A stretch of 64,000 bases of DNA from Ramazzottius varieornatus. Lineage: Eukaryota; Tardigrada; Eutardigrada; Parachela; Ramazzottiidae. The DNA lies in NCBI GenBank assembly GCA_001949185.1, contig BDGG01000015.1, forward strand, positions 538,314 to 602,313, read 5' to 3'. The notes under the pieces were generated by a model. That model was not told where the DNA came from and made no database searches. It saw nothing but the letters and a program-made list of their open reading frames with translations. The translations under genes were made by a program, and so were the position numbers. Below, one piece after another: positions 1-11,500 of this stretch (its first letter is position 1; the number at the start of each line of letters is the position of its first letter).

Positions 1-594
1 AGCTCCGTCCTTTCACATTCAGCTCCTACTTTTGTGATAGTGGAATCCCGATGAAAGTGATCTTTTTGTACCATCAGCATGTCCAGCATCAAAATATGGA
101 TGATTTCGCATTTGCTCAGTCCGTTGATTGTCTGAACTCACGTTGGAGGGAAACTTTACCGTTGGCAATGCAGGCCTGCGGCTATTGGATCGTCTTGATT
201 GAATGACAACACTACAGTGACGTCAGTAACTGTAGCGCGGAACGGGGCAACAGGCTTCCGCTCGAAGTCGAAGTTCAAAGATTTTATACAGATTGCGAGC
301 GAAAGCGCACTAGCACAATTCGATACGAATAATAGCATCGTGACATCATAGGAACAAGTTCGTCTCGTAGGCTCTGTGCTAAAAGAGTCGCNNNNNNNNN
401 NNNNNNNNNNNNNNNNNNNNNNNNNNNNNNNNNNNNNNNNNCGCAATCTCTATTTTGCTTCGCTTTCGTTTCTCATTTAGATATTTCTCGAGGAGTGACG
501 ACAACGAATCGGAAGTTGTAAGTGTGGCTGGATATTCAAGTGAAAGTGGGACTCTGGATAACTGGTTGTTGACACGATAAAGGAGTCTGCAACG
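1..594. other. Flanking sequence with assembly gap
   Basis: No convincing exon is seen before the ATG at 595. An open stretch on the minus strand around 156-390 runs into the gap and lacks a recognisable domain. Positions 392-441 are 50 N, an assembly gap of nominal size. Confidence 0.6.
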
Positions 595-2398
595 ATGTCT
601 GCGGGAGATCCAACGGTGAGGTAGTCTTTGTTGATTTGGGGTTGCGTCATCATGAAGACCGTCTGTCGAGGCTCATTCGTCCGGTTTGTGCATGTTAGCT
701 CTGTCGTCATGCGCCGATTCAGCCGGGCAGTTTTAAATCCATGACATAGTGGTTGAGCCCTCTCAAGCTTGAACATTTTGTCTTCTTCTTTCGTAGGCGT
801 CGCACGGAAAGGGACGAGTCAGAAGAAGCACGAGAAAGCTGTTCGGCCTGAGCGAGCAGCAAGACCACAATTTGGTCGAGCTTCTGAAAGGCCAGGTTGG
901 ATACCGTGGCGGTTGGACGACACTTCGAAATTCTCTCGCTGAATACGCTACAGCGAACGGTAATCTCTCGGATAGCTCACCAGCCTGGAGGCTGAAGAAC
1001 CTCCTGAACGTCACTTCTGTTTTGTTGTAGGTATGCAGTGCAGCTTCGCATATGAATGGCGTCGAGCCTTCCTTCAACGCCACGGGCCTTCTCTCCCACC
1101 CGTCATCAACGCGCTTTTCTCTCTCTCTTTGGAGCACAACGACTCGATGCTCGATGGCTCCAGTTCAGTGCCGCTCCATGAACAAGTATCGCAGCTCACT
1201 GGCGTCCCGGCTAACGACGAAGAAGATGTGGGGGAAGTCGGGGGAGCAGCGAAAGACGGCCGTGTGGAGGTCTCACTGTCGGAGCAACCTGCAGAGTGGG
1301 ACGCGGACATGCGCCAAGCAATCCAGCAAGCTATGACAGCTTTCGTCAAGGCTGGAATTAACGAAGTCAAAGCTCGAAGAACGTTGGCTCGAATGGGAGT
1401 TCCAGGTACTACTAGTTTTGATAGTTAGGACCTAAGCACGCAAACTCGATAAGATCTTTTTCCAGTGGCCCAGGTAGACAGCCATTAACACCGGTAACAG
1501 GCGCCAATTAGAAAACCAGTCGAACTCGACAAGAATGATTTTCCAAATGACCCAGGCTTCAAGCTGGTATTAATGAAAACGCACGCCACTTGGGAAAACA
1601 ATCGTATTTGATAAGATAGTTTTCCCACGTGGCGCACACTTGTAGCCAAAACACTGTAAGCGTGCGCCACTTATGAGAATAATTAGGCTCAGTTTGTTTG
1701 GCGAGCTTCCATTTTCACAAGAAAACTCTACGGTGAGATTTCCCTTCTCGAGCCTTTGGTTATTTTCGTTGTACTATAGGTTTTGTGATTTTTGAGAAAT
1801 CTGCCAAGTCGAAGGAAAACAGGAAGAAGAAACGAAGAAGGGAAGGCAGCACGAAGGACGAAGAATTTCGAGTCGTCCAGGCACCAAGTAGGAAAGAGGG
1901 TTCTCCTAGAGTATCCGGTTCGCAGTCCGCTTCTAGTGTCACCGAGAACGCTACGTTACCCGAAGGTTCGCCATCAAAGACCACAACGTTGTCGTCTTCC
2001 AAAAAGACGCCACTTCAACTACGTGTACTCGGTACGCTGTGCCTTCCGCATTTTATAAATCTCATGTATAAATATTATTCTCACTTGCATGATTATGTTT
2101 AATTCAGAGAGGGAATACCTCAAGAACAGACACCTAACTTCTGCCCGCGCCGCGCAGCTGGCTGGGAAACTGCTCCTCGAATCTGAGCAGGTTATGGCAT
2201 GGTACGTCAGAGTGGCCGCAGGTGAGTGCTTGTTATATACGTAACACTTCCGGACTAAGTTATCTCCATTTAGGTTCCGTGGGAAACGAGGCAGAGAGAA
2301 AGCCCGCCGAGCAACCACCGGAAGCTAAAAAATTGTCTGGTAATTGTACTGCAAGCTGTATATCTCTAATAATGATGAGGTTGTATTACGCTAGATAA
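595..2398 (+). CDS. Divergent homeodomain-like protein
   Basis: Six exons join in frame: 595-615, 797-959, 1031-1405, 1780-2031, 2108-2221 and 2274-2398 (TAA), about 349 residues. All introns are GT-AG, and an in-frame stop at 559 precedes the ATG. Residues around 262-302, encoded across the exon 4/5 junction, read like a homeodomain. Helix 1 is like TPLQLRVLEREYLKNRHL, helix 2 like TSARAAQLAGKLLL and helix 3 like ESEQVMAWYVR. The invariant Trp of helix 3 is kept, but the following WFQNRR-type signature has become WYVRVA, so the DNA-contacting Asn51 is absent. An N-terminal segment (LFGLSEQQDHNLVELLKG) looks helical and vaguely Myb/SANT-like. A lysine/arginine-rich stretch precedes the homeodomain. 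The last intron choice is uncertain, because the final exon may instead end at a donor at 2340. Gene structure is fairly sure; the homeodomain call is inference from pattern. Confidence 0.7.
1446..1690. repeat. Foldback hairpin element, partly decayed
   Basis: A clear hairpin (1628-1672, arms GTGGCGCACA and GTGCGCCACT) is preceded by a degenerate second unit (1470-1600). It lies in an intron of the homeodomain-like gene. Confidence 0.75.
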
Positions 2399-2636
2399 AT
2401 TACCCCTCATGGCTCAAACTCTTCTTTTTTGTTTTAATTTAATTCCTCGGTTTTTTCCGTGATTTCGTCGGAAATTCGACCCAAAAATTCTGGTTGAGCA
2501 AAATTTGCAACGGTGCTTGCGAAATTTTGGGAGAATAAGCGTCAAATGTTTTCCGGCCTTTTCAAAACTGATGATTGCTGTCCAAATGTTAACTCTTCAC
2601 CGGTTCCGCCGTTCCGGATACACGTAACTGACTTAA

Positions 2637-4954
2637 TTATTGTCCGAACAAAAATTGTTGACCACCTGCCGAAAGCGCCATCGCTTCGATTGATTGACCA
2701 GGTTGGCTAGCAGCGGCCGCTTCCGGCCGGTGGCCAGTAATTCTGGGCCGGCCAATAACTGCGTCGGCTGCGTGTAGTTTAAGTTGCAGGTCCTGGAGGT
2801 CCATCCAAGGAATGTCCTCGCGGTCCGGGCATTGCTCCTCCACACTCCACCACTTCATAATATCTTTGTCGTTCTTCTTCGGAGGATGCGGACTGTGCAG
2901 AGCAGCGCAAAGGTTGCACCAGTAAGGACTCGTGTTCAGATCAGTTCCTTGTATCATACTGGTAGCTTTACCCTGGTACTTCCACCTCAAATATTTCCTG
3001 ATTTCGACAGGGTCCTTCGAGAGACGAATGAGGTATTCCGCGAGAATCGTGCTGTTATTGAAGTCATCCACATGGATGAAACTATTGGGTGGCGCGTAAG
3101 CTTCGTAGTCTGCCTTACGTCCACCCATCACGATAGGTATCAGTCCGTGCTGTAAGGCATTCCACCAGAACTTCTCAGTGATGTACTCGCGACAGAGGCT
3201 GTTTTCGAAAGTTAGAAGGAACTGGTAGTCTTTGGCAATGTTCTTCAGGCAGCTTCCTGTAAAATTCGTCTGGTAGAACTACATGGAAGCTCGCAAGTAG
3301 ACTGGACATGATCGTTTAAGTGGCGCACACTTCCAGTCTGCAACACCGAAACTGTGCGGTACTTGGAGGAAACGATTAACTGGACCAGTTCGATTTTCGA
3401 ACCGGCGCACTCTGCCAGCCTATAGTACTGTATACGTTCGCCACTTGGAGAAACGATCTTGTTGAGTTTGTTTGCTGAGTAATTTTATGCGCAGATTTTG
3501 TGTGCCTTCTAACATACAACATACCGTCCGTCAGCGAACAAGGTATCGGTTTGCTGTGCCACATTGTGCATTTCCCGAAGTTCCCGAAGACAAAGTTAAG
3601 GTTCGCCGCAGACGAGGAAGTTAGCAGGTGTCTTTTCAGCGCGTTACTGTATCGATGACGGTTATTGGGCGTTTTACAGTTCGATACCAAATGTGCGACG
3701 AGGCCTTTCCGTCGCATAAATTTATCCACCAGTTTTCGAATATGAACCTTGTCCTTGCTTTCAGTGGGGAACTTGTCATATTTTCCATATAGTGCAGGAA
3801 TGTCCGAGTCGGAAGTATACGTGCTAGTCCAGTCGATTAGTTCCAACAGCGAGCCGTGCTCTGAAAGGGGTATACCGGTGTGAAAGGGCGTTTCTAGCGT
3901 GAGAAATACCCATTTCTGGGATGGTTGTTTGAGCGGATGGGAGGAAGAAGGAGAAGGAAGGTCGCGGGCATGAAAGATGGCGGCGTCGGCGTCTAAGTTT
4001 TGGGTAACGTATGGGTCGAAGGGAGTGAAGTATAGAGAACAAGTGGAGATGGGACACTGGAGGCGTGTGAATATGGATAGGGATGATGAATGGTCGCTGG
4101 CAAATCCGGTCAAGTTCCAGCTTTTGTATCCGTAAAATTTTGTGGCCAGCACGATTTTCTGCAAATAGGGAAACAAACATAATGAGCAGTATGGGCAGGA
4201 CGAGGTATCGAGCCACAGTTTTGGCCCGAGCAGCGAATATATCCACGAAGACTAATTTATGGCGAAAAGCCGGAGCCCGGCAAACGACTTGGGAATGATT
4301 GTTATCTCAAGTGGCGCACGATCACAGTGTTATTAGCCGAAAGCGTGCGCCGTTTGAGAAAGCGATCACCTTGAGTCTGATTACCGAGGTCCCATGAAGT
4401 GTGAATGATAAACCACTTTCGCCGGATCCGACTTGCAGCTGGACGTAAAAAGTAACTTCCATGCTGACAGCAAATAAGAGGTACTATAATCTGTAACGTT
4501 GGTGAAGAAGGTTCAACGAGTCAGAACGCGGCGGAAGTCCTCGAAGTCGCCCCTTTTCTCTACGTTTTTCCATAAGTAAAATCTTAATCAGTTCGGTCCT
4601 TCGGATCGGGTCTGCATGGTGTAAAAGCTGGGCGTCCGCTGGACACTGGACATTGAACAATTCTGGGACATTGGACAATAATTCAGCGTCTTGTCCAGCT
4701 TGTACAACAGGCCGTCTGCCACGACTCGTTCTTCGCGACCGCTACCAGAGATGGCTATGGCTTGGCTCTTTTTACTGTACCTTGTTAATTTGGGAAATGA
4801 GCAACGGCGTAAAATCGACAGGGTCAATATCGAAGATTTGGAAGGTGACGAGGAAGAGAAAAGTGAAGGGCAGGAATGTTCGGACGTAGCGTGCTCGTAG
4901 TCCTCTTTTGACCAGCTGGACCAAGGGAGCCGTACGCGACATGGCCCGTTGCAT
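2637..4954 (-). CDS. Alpha-1,3-fucosyltransferase (GT10), Golgi type II membrane enzyme
   Basis: Three exons in transcript order join in frame to 475 residues: 4954-4781, 4158-3525 and 3256-2637. The enzyme transfers fucose from GDP-fucose to N-acetylglucosamine-containing glycans in the Golgi. Exon 1 gives a short basic N-terminus and one hydrophobic signal anchor (about residues 27-41). Exon 2 holds the stem and acceptor half, with FUT features such as LETPFHTG, the LIDWTSTYTSDSDIP block and SNCKTPNNRHRYSNAL. Exon 3 holds the donor half with the family signature FENSLCREYITEKFW and GLIPIVMGG. The length matches animal FUTs. The first exon is chosen because its donor (phase 0) joins exon 2 in the correct frame. 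A second hydrophobic start at 4246 lies just before exon 2 but is out of frame with it. The C-terminal tail rich in Ala and Gln is unusual and could hide a missed intron. Confidence 0.88.
3296..3482. repeat. Foldback hairpin element, two hairpins
   Basis: Two GTGGCGCAC-type hairpins in the second intron of the fucosyltransferase. The right end reads like TTGAGTTTGTTTGCTGAG. Confidence 0.8.
4271..4394. repeat. Foldback hairpin element, single hairpin
   Basis: Complete single-hairpin copy in the first fucosyltransferase intron. The left end is like AGCCCGGCAAACGACTT, the arms are GTGGCGCACG and CGTGCGCCGT, and the right end is complementary to the left end. Confidence 0.8.
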
Positions 4955-5551
4955 CCATCCGCTCACATTTTCAAAAAGAACAGGAAACAAGCTCCCATCG
5001 ACCTTCCATCATACAGTACACTCTTCGCAATACAGCTACGCGAGTCTCATTTTTTGCTGTCTTGGCAATATTACAGTAGGCTGGAATCTGTACTGTAGGC
5101 CACTTCGTCTGCAAGTCTCGTTTCTGCTTGTCATTTTTTTCGGCACACATTGTCGGAAAGCGCCTTCGGCCAAAGTAGTCTCACAATCACACGTGTACGA
5201 ACGCCAGCTGGTTACTTCAATTTATACACTGTACAGCTTTGATTCACAGCTTCGAAGACGAACGGAACGAAATTAATCGAACGAACAACCAACAGAAAGA
5301 GAAAAACAGGAAAACCACAAAAAGCCAATTTGGTGATGTTGCAGATAAAACACTAAAAAAATTCGCGTAAGAATTTGAGTCAGCAAAACTTATTTCCTAT
5401 CAACAGAAGCCAAGTCAAAAAACACGAAGAAGTTTAAAACAGCCAAGCATGAGCTTTTGGAGAAAGTGACTAGAAAAGAACGAAGCTGAAGCCTAGGAAC
5501 CTTCTTCATTGATAAGACGCCATCATCACAACTAGAAACTAGTCCTTACAA
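4955..5551. other. Intergenic, nothing recognised
   Basis: This AT-richer stretch lies between the fucosyltransferase start (minus strand) and the 3' end of the X11 gene (minus strand). I see no exon or repeat in it. It probably holds the X11 3' UTR and the fucosyltransferase promoter. Confidence 0.5.
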
Positions 5552-8500
5552 CTATATGTAGACGGGAATGTCTTGGCCAGTCAGTAGGCGGAAGATGGAG
5601 GAAGGCATGGTTTTGAGTTCGATCTCGCCGGCCGAGTGGGCCAGCATGTTGACGATGCTGTCGTGGTTGGTGGCCACCACGCTCTGCCCGTTGATCTCGA
5701 TGATGCGATGGCCGACACGGATACCGCCACGTTCGGCGATACCTCCACGCAGCAGCGAACAGATGATGCCGTTCTGCACACTGAAACCCAACTGGTAGCG
5801 GGTATCGGGCCGCTTGATGCGCACTTCCACCACCGGCGGACAGGAGACGACGGTCAGCTTGACCACCGTATGGTTCCTCACATTCTGCAGAGAAAATACA
5901 CACGGTTGACAATGCCTTCATACCTGCCTAGTTGATTGGCTACCGAAAGATATTTGGAAAGCCGGCAAACGAAACATACAAGACCCACAGGTCATGTGGC
6001 GCACGCATCCAGCCAGTAACAAGGGAAACGAGCGCCACTTCACATGACGATCTTGTGCGATAGTTTTCGGCAAGAAAAAGAATATTTGTCATGATTCAAT
6101 GTCACAATCGTAGAATCCAGCAATCTTCTTTTTCTTTAGTTATGTGACAAACCGCGACAGCGTCTGGGCAACACGAGGAAGCACGGAATTTTCCTACGAT
6201 ATTTTTTGGACTGGATGTGCCTTCGTTACCTTGATGATGGTCTGGCAGTGAGCCAGCGGTAGTCCCACCAAGCTAATGCCATCGATGGAGATGAGTTGGT
6301 CGCCGATGGACAGTTTAGCGCAGCGAGCAGCAGGGCCGGTGGGACAGAGGTTGGCAATGATGACGGTAGGTAGCATACTACCCCAGCCCGACTCCACAAT
6401 GACCACACCCAACATTTCCCCCTTCGTCTTCGGTATCACCACCTAACCCCCAAACCAACTTCCACCGTTGGTCAACGCTCCTACCTTTGAATATATTGAA
6501 AACTGTGCAAGACAAAGCTTACGTTGACTTGTTTCTCTTTGGACGCAAAGAGGTCCAATTCGTTGGTGGACATTTCCTGCGAGTTGAGCACTTCCAGGTA
6601 GTCCAGGTGGCGCAAGTAACGGTCGTCCTGCACACCGTTGGCTTTCAGGTATTCCATGTACGCTACTTGGAAAGCGTTGCCGATGGTTTGTGCAATGACG
6701 GACGCCTGTCAAACAAAATCAAAATCAAACTGGTCAATAAACAAACTCGACAAGATCGCACTTTCAAGTGGCGCGCGCTTGCAGTGTTTTTACTGGGAAC
6801 GTGCGCCACTTCAGGAAACAATAAACTGGACAAGATCGTTTTCCACTGGTGGCGCCAGCTTACTGCTAACCACACCGTCAGCGCGCGCTACTTCGGAAAC
6901 GATCTTGTCGAGTTTGTTTACCGAGCTCCCAAAATTATAAAAACTACCACAGAATTTCAGAATATGAATTTTCAAACATGCAAAAGTATGGAAGTAAAAG
7001 TTCAGTCATGAAGAAGTTTTCGTGTGGCGTACCTCGTCGGACTGAAAGACATGGCAGAGCATTCGGGGTTGAGAGGAGCGGAGTACGGCATCACAGTTGA
7101 GGTCTTCCAAGCCGCGCTTGACCATCAAAACCACCAGGTCGCCGATGTCGGCGATGTAGCTGATGGTCCGCAGGGGATGGTCCATCAGTACATCTTGGAT
7201 GTCGGCGTTCAAGACCATTATCTTGTCTATGGAAATGAAGAGGTCCACGTCGCTCATGGGCTGCGACTCTCCCTCTGGCGCCTACAATCAAAATCAAACT
7301 GTCCGTTTAACCATGACGATTTTGGACGGATATATAGACGTAGAAAAGCTGAAGAAAAACGGACAATTCTGATCACGTGCTACTTGTACTGTCGTTAGTT
7401 TCTCAAAGAATACAGTATTATCGTATTCGAAAAACGAGCGTCACACCAGGATCGCTTAGCCTGTATGAAACTTTTTAGTTCCAGGAAAAATAACGGATGA
7501 ATGGATATAGAGACAAAGGGAAGGTCAGAAAAGAAACCCGACAGATTTTTTTATCTTATGTTTCCCAAGTGGCGCATACTCTCGTTGCTACTATCTGTTA
7601 GCGTGCGTCACTCGAAAACGTAATGAGAATATGACTAGATTTCATTTACTTTTATTCTGGTGACGGCTTCCTGTGCCTGCGTCAGCCTCGATGCCTTGGT
7701 CGGTCTCGAATCGGAAAACAGGTGTGTCGAACCCAAGTAGCAACAGCGGAACAAGAGCCCCTCAACCAGCTCATGGGCGGCTTCCTGACAGGACGACACT
7801 TTGCGACTGACCAAGGGTCGCTGGTTCAACTGCCCAATCCGCTGATGGTTATGGTGAAACTGACCACCGGTATGCATTCCACTGTCCGTACTGAGTAACT
7901 GCATCGACTCGTTGATGCCCGCTTCGTCGTCGACATGTCCGTTGGAGTTGGATGAGCTGTTCATGATCAAGGCCGTGCTGCCACTGTCATCCTCGACGCC
8001 TTCCGCCGTCGGCACTTCCGGCATCTTGACGTCCCTGTCGACCACAAGAGGACAAATCCGTTAGAGAAAAGGATTAACGTATTGATCTCCATCCTTCATC
8101 CCTGGCTTTAAAGCCTTTAAAGGGAAGATTTCTATAACAACCAATAAGCACTGTAAAAATAAAAGCTCAGCACACATTTTTTGCAGAACTCGTCGTCCCA
8201 ACTGGCGCACATGTCTAGTGTTATTAGGTGAAAGCATGCGCCAGTTGGAAAAACGAAGCCTGTCCAGTTTGCTGGCCCAAATGGCGCACGGTTCCAGTAT
8301 TGTTCGCTGACAAGGTGCGCCACTTGAAAGAACGGTCTTGTCCAGTTGGACTGCTCCCCCATAGTGGCGCACGTAACCAGTGCGTCACTTGGAAAAACGG
8401 TCTTGTCGAGTTTGTTTGCCAAGTTCCCAAAATTAATGCAGACTTTGAAAGGTCGAAATTAAGCCATCATTGTGGGAGATTAAACAAACAAAGTTTCCTG

Positions 8501-11500
8501 TTGAGAGTTTATTGGATGGAACGTTTGAAAGCTTAGCGTGGCTTTAAGGCGTGATTAGTCAAGGTCTTAACGTTGTGGATAGATATCGAACTGAACGTCT
8601 TGCCTTAACGTAGAATAATCATCCATCAAAAGTCAGCAGACTAACTTTGGTAAAATATGCCAGCTGGGCGAAAATTATTCTGGCCCTGCTGGCTAGGCAA
8701 ACAGCCAAACAGTGACAAACCCAGCAAAACAAACGGAAACCCAGGCAGCACTTTGTCAAGTGCATAAGAAGACAAGAAGCTTGAGTAACCCTAACCTCGC
8801 AAGGCTTACAGCGCCCAACATCCAGCCAGCTCTCGCCACAAATCACCACCAGCCGCCTGATCAGAAATGACTATAGACGTACTGTATGCAAATTTGTCTC
8901 CCACTATTGTTCCTCAAAGAGCTAATCCCTATATGCAAATCCACCCCCATTGTATTCCTGACACAATCTTCGGGCAGATTTCGGACAAAAGAAGAAGCAA
9001 CTTGAGCAACTGTACCTTTCTGACCTGTCCCTCGGCGGATCGAAAAACATGGCTGCGGTGCAAGAATACAATTTCACAGGCTAGTCATTCCCTCCAACTT
9101 GTTCCCACCAGGAAAACGATAGTACAGGAAAGAAAAATCTGGGAAAACAGAAGGAGATGCTGACGAAGTGAAGAACGATTGAACGAGGAAGCGGAGTTGA
9201 TCAGGGGACAAACTGCGACTTGTGGACTAACCCGGTGGAAACATGAGCGTACTATTGATATTTTCTAGCGGATAATCTGGATATGGCGCAAAGCGAATCA
9301 ACAAATGCAAGCCAGAGGCGACAATTTATCAACATAAAGATAAATGCATCTTGATTCAAGTAGCGCCTCCAGACACGTACGGCAACCCCGAAAAGCATCC
9401 CACTGCATCGCAGCCCATCACAAGCTTCGACTCTACCGCAGCCAACGCTGCCATTCCCTCAGAGCACATTACCATCGCCTCAATAACCCCCACATGAATA
9501 CGCGCAAATCACGCTGCCTGAATCGTTAAAACGAGAGGAGTGAAGTCAAATGGAAGCCTCCTAGGCGTGAATTAACCAGCAGGAAGGCTTTCTTTCATCA
9601 AGTCTCTGGATGAAGTCGTTGACTGTCCTTAGCTCATCAGCTGCTTGCGTGCCTGCATGCGCCACTGAGGTTACACGTCTCAGTGATCAAAGCTCTCCTC
9701 TCTTTATTCCTCATCCAAGCTCCATCTTCATCCTGCCGGAAACACAACTGTATTGATCACATGTTATGCCTCCTTCTTCCCCTCTTCACCACCACGAGTA
9801 GCAGCTGACGCTTGCATATTTTCTCGACTGGCCGAACCGGTCAAGCGGGATGGCGAACTTTACCGATGGCAAAACCTTGGCCGTAGGCGCGCTACAGACC
9901 TGCAACGGACTTTCCCGCTGATAAGGGAACTCAAGGTCCGTTTGTCGGACTGAAGACCCAACTTGCCAGTGTCATCTGATAATCCAGCACATACGTTGAT
10001 CACAAATGACTCTGAAGAAGTGCGGTGCTCGCAGCCCCAGTCTAATGACGAGCTTCAGAAAGAGTAAGCTAGTCCTCCCAAGTCGCTTGTTTTCCACCAG
10101 ACATCCACTGCTGTCGCCTTCCACCGGAGTCACTTCCTTGACGGGAGTCAGTGGGAAAGAAGAGGTATTGCGCCGAACTTATTACCGGTGAGCCAAAACC
10201 CACCTTTCCGTCCCTTCAAAGGTTCCCTACCAAGCTACAACCGCACGACAGTAAGTCAGCCATTCGGTTAGATTCGACCAACAGGGCAAGGCTGACCATG
10301 GCCAAAACCAAAACGACAACTTGGAAATACTGCATGCTCAACCTCATTACTGGAAAGGATATTCAAGCTAACTTAATCTTCCGCGACGAGTCGCCATTTC
10401 TGGAAAACAAATGACGGGCCTTTGACGGGGAACCTTCCCCAACCTTGATCGATGGTACATTCCCTACCAAGGGCCCGAGTTCGACAGCAGAAAAAAAGAC
10501 TTGGGCAGTTGGGCTCCCGACTTCTTCCTGCTGCCGTTCACTGACGAATGTTGTCGCACGACCATCTCCATGGCAATTGGCAAACAATGGAAAAACCCTA
10601 GTCCACTTCCGCCTTACAATTCTTCGTACACTGTACGGTAAGTCGTTCGTCATAGTAAGCGGTTACCTTATGCTGGACTTGACTGCTACATGTACTGTAT
10701 AAAGACATGACAATCGCAGACAGTCGCTTTCTAAAGGACAATGTCTATTACCATCCCCAGTTTCAACCTGAGGTGTTTCTTGACGAAGCCACTCCTTTCC
10801 CAGACGTCTCACGCACGAAGTCAAGCCTGGCCACGAGGGGATTATGCTTGTCCTCCGCCTTTCTCAAATATTCTGACATGATAGAATAATGGAGAAGAGT
10901 CTGCTCTATCGTCTGAAACAGGCGTAGCTTGCGCAATGAAATCCTGGAAGACAATACAGGAACCGGAAGTGACGTCAAAATCTGGGCGGTACACGCCTAT
11001 TGATTTTATCGACCTCACGTATTATGCGAAACTCAACTTCAGATTGTCAAGGAAGGTAAATCTTACAGAAATCATATTCTTCGTAAAAGTGGTGAAAGCA
11101 TAGAGGATCTTTACACCATCCACATTTCAGAAGCTAGGAACGCTCACAATTATCATGGTCACGACGACCAGTCAGTCCTTGGAAACAGAATTCTGTGGGG
11201 TTAACATATTCTACGGACCTATCGACATAACCTGACAAATGCCAAGCTTGAGCAATGAGGTTAGAAAATCTAGAAGTAGACTGCTGGCAAATCAGGGAAT
11301 GCATTTTCAATATGACGTCCCGATGGTGGACTTGAACCGGCTGATTGTTCAAGAATATCCAGTTCGAAACCTTCCTGAAATACCCCTTGTACATCCGGAA
11401 GCAAAGAACGTCCAGCGGCTGAATCTGACCGGTGACTTTAGGTGGTATAGTGATCATTTCATATTCCAGTTCTTCCCGTTTGACTTCATCTACGGCTTCT

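Noticed and set aside
6443-6712. Minus-strand open frame of 89 codons between the PDZ1 and PTB exons of X11
   Set aside because: Frame shadow. The true X11 exon (6705-6523) is in another frame and continues the PTB domain.
10763-10978. Open frame on the minus strand matching one at 13038-13382 on the plus strand, suggesting a conserved protein pair
   Set aside because: The two are the arms of one inverted repeat bounding a transposon. DNA identity explains the protein similarity.
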